A stretch of DNA of 5,999 nucleotides from RGIG5579 sp045580105 (GTDB taxonomy: Bacteria; Bacillota; Clostridia; Oscillospirales; SIG627), in the NCBI GenBank assembly GCA_045580105.1, contig JAZNNH010000013.1:1-5999 (forward strand). The letters run 5' to 3'. Numbering within the stretch: position 1 is the first letter of the stretch; each line of letters begins with the position of its first letter. This document shows positions 5,311 through 5,999 of the stretch, piece after piece. The position numbers and the translations under genes were made by a program. The notes under the pieces are model-generated. The model had not been told where the DNA came from, searched no databases, and saw only the letters and a list, made by a program, of their open reading frames with translations.

Positions 5311-5988
5311 ATGTTAAATTTATTGATTCGCTTCCTGTTTGTTTATCTATTTATGATCTTTTCCATGAAATTTATGGGAAAACGCCAAGTAGGACAGATG
5401 CAGATGTCAGAGCTTGTCACAGCGTTCTTTCTCTCGGAGCTGGCAACCTATTCCATTTCCGAACGGGATTACCCGCTTTTATATTGTGTCATTCCCATTC
5501 TGATCTTAATCTGTTTTCAAGTCGTGATTTCTTTCCTTACCGTAAAAATACCGATCTTTAAAAAAGCGTTTGATTTTGCGCCCAGTGTTTTGATCTGTGA
5601 AGGAAAAGTAATTGGAAAGGAGCTTGCGAAAAACCGTCTGACCTTGGACGAATTGTTTTCCCTTTTACGGCTAAACGGTTTTTATCGACTATCAACCGTT
5701 CGTTTTGCAATTTTAGAACCGAACGGCCAGTTGAGCGTCGTTCCGTTTGGAAAGGATGAAACGGTCACTTGCTCCGATCTGGGATTGGACGGGAACACAG
5801 GCGGATACACCGTCGCCGTGGTTGACGATGGAAAAATCAATCAAAAAGCACTGCAAGCAATCGGAAAAGATGAAAAATGGCTGAAAAAGCAGTTAAAATC
5901 CGCAGGCATCAAAGACGAAAAAACTCTTTTATTAATGGCTTCTGATCTCAATGGTGAGATTATAACAGTCAAGAAAGACAAATCATGA
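5311..5988 (+). CDS. DUF421 (YetF-like) membrane protein
   Basis: Protein of 225 aa in the DUF421 family, best known from B. subtilis YetF. It has three predicted membrane helices at about 3-22, 33-50 and 55-77, with the family motif MGKRQVGQMQ (22-31) after the first and SELVTAFFLSELA (33-45) in the second. The cytoplasmic part has the usual PSVLICEGKVI (91-101), RLTLDELFSLLR (109-120) and FAILEPNGQLSV (132-143) motifs, then a variable C-terminus with a charged helical stretch near 175-205. In B. subtilis, YetF-family proteins have been implicated in spore membrane biology, but no function can be assigned here. The ATG at 5311 was chosen because the protein then begins like the family; a TTG start at 5275 would lie in the folA terminator. 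No Shine-Dalgarno site precedes 5311. The stop overlaps the next ATG (ATGA), so a coupled partner follows. Confidence 0.92.
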   Translation: MLNLLIRFLFVYLFMIFSMKFMGKRQVGQMQMSELVTAFFLSELATYSISERDYPLLYCVIPILILICFQVVISFLTVKIPIFKKAFDFAPSVLICEGKVIGKELAKNRLTLDELFSLLRLNGFYRLSTVRFAILEPNGQLSVVPFGKDETVTCSDLGLDGNTGGYTVAVVDDGKINQKALQAIGKDEKWLKKQLKSAGIKDEKTLLLMASDLNGEIITVKKDKS

Positions 5989-5999
5989 AATCATTTGTG
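5985..5999 (+). CDS. Start of a gene running off the window (possible DUF4363 partner)
   Basis: An ATG at 5985-5987 overlaps the TGA of the DUF421 gene as ATGA and opens a frame reading MKSFV to the window edge. Five residues are too few to identify a product. In clostridia a DUF4363 protein often follows DUF421 genes, and MKS-hydrophobic is compatible with its N-terminal membrane anchor, but that is inference from gene order. Confidence 0.5.

Noticed and set aside
1..5999. CRISPR array, tRNA/rRNA, riboswitch, insertion sequence or phage attachment site
   Set aside because: I saw no regular direct repeats, no tRNA-like cloverleaf, no transposase and no long leader with riboswitch-like conserved elements; the longest gene-free stretch is about 155 bp.

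Overview
The window looks like core chromosome of a low-to-moderate GC Gram-positive anaerobe of the Clostridia, probably near Oscillospirales/Ruminococcaceae. This is inferred from strong AGGAG-type ribosome binding sites, the ybaB-recR pair, the wording of the YbaB N-terminus, the clostridial style of ThyA and DHFR, and small families common in Firmicutes (DUF378, HAAS/DUF1700, DUF4097, DUF421). I see no sign of phage, transposon, CRISPR or tRNA/rRNA genes, and base use is fairly even apart from the AT-rich gap near 3750-3820.

Layout. (1) 1-1000, plus strand: ybaB and recR, 1 nt apart, the end of what is usually a dnaX-ybaB-recR DNA-repair operon. It closes at a strong hairpin that can also serve the convergent gene on the other side. 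(2) 1019-1228, minus strand: a small two-helix DUF378 membrane protein. (3) 1229-1343: a gap of 115 bp holding an intrinsic terminator and a second, interleaved inverted repeat. (4) 1344-3733, minus strand: a two-gene envelope operon. The first gene codes for a HAAS-type membrane protein with an unusually long acidic linker. The second codes for a membrane-anchored DUF4097 (putative adhesin/beta-solenoid) protein. They overlap by ATGA. (5) 3734-3888: an AT-rich divergent promoter region. (6) 3889-5244, plus strand: thyA and folA, thymidylate synthase and dihydrofolate reductase. ThyA converts methylene-THF to DHF and FolA reduces it back to THF, so one mRNA carries both steps of the cycle. A textbook terminator ends it. 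(7) 5311-5988, plus strand: a DUF421 (YetF-like) membrane protein, followed by a second gene that begins in an ATGA overlap and runs off the window.

Most of the window is ordinary housekeeping sequence. The least ordinary part is the HAAS-DUF4097 operon: it lacks the PadR-type regulator that often accompanies these families, and its HAAS protein carries about 240 acidic residues' worth of linker between the HAAS domain and the membrane part. The interleaved hairpins at 1262-1313 and the possibly leaderless start of the DUF421 gene are smaller points worth checking. I do not see convincing evidence for a wholly new system.
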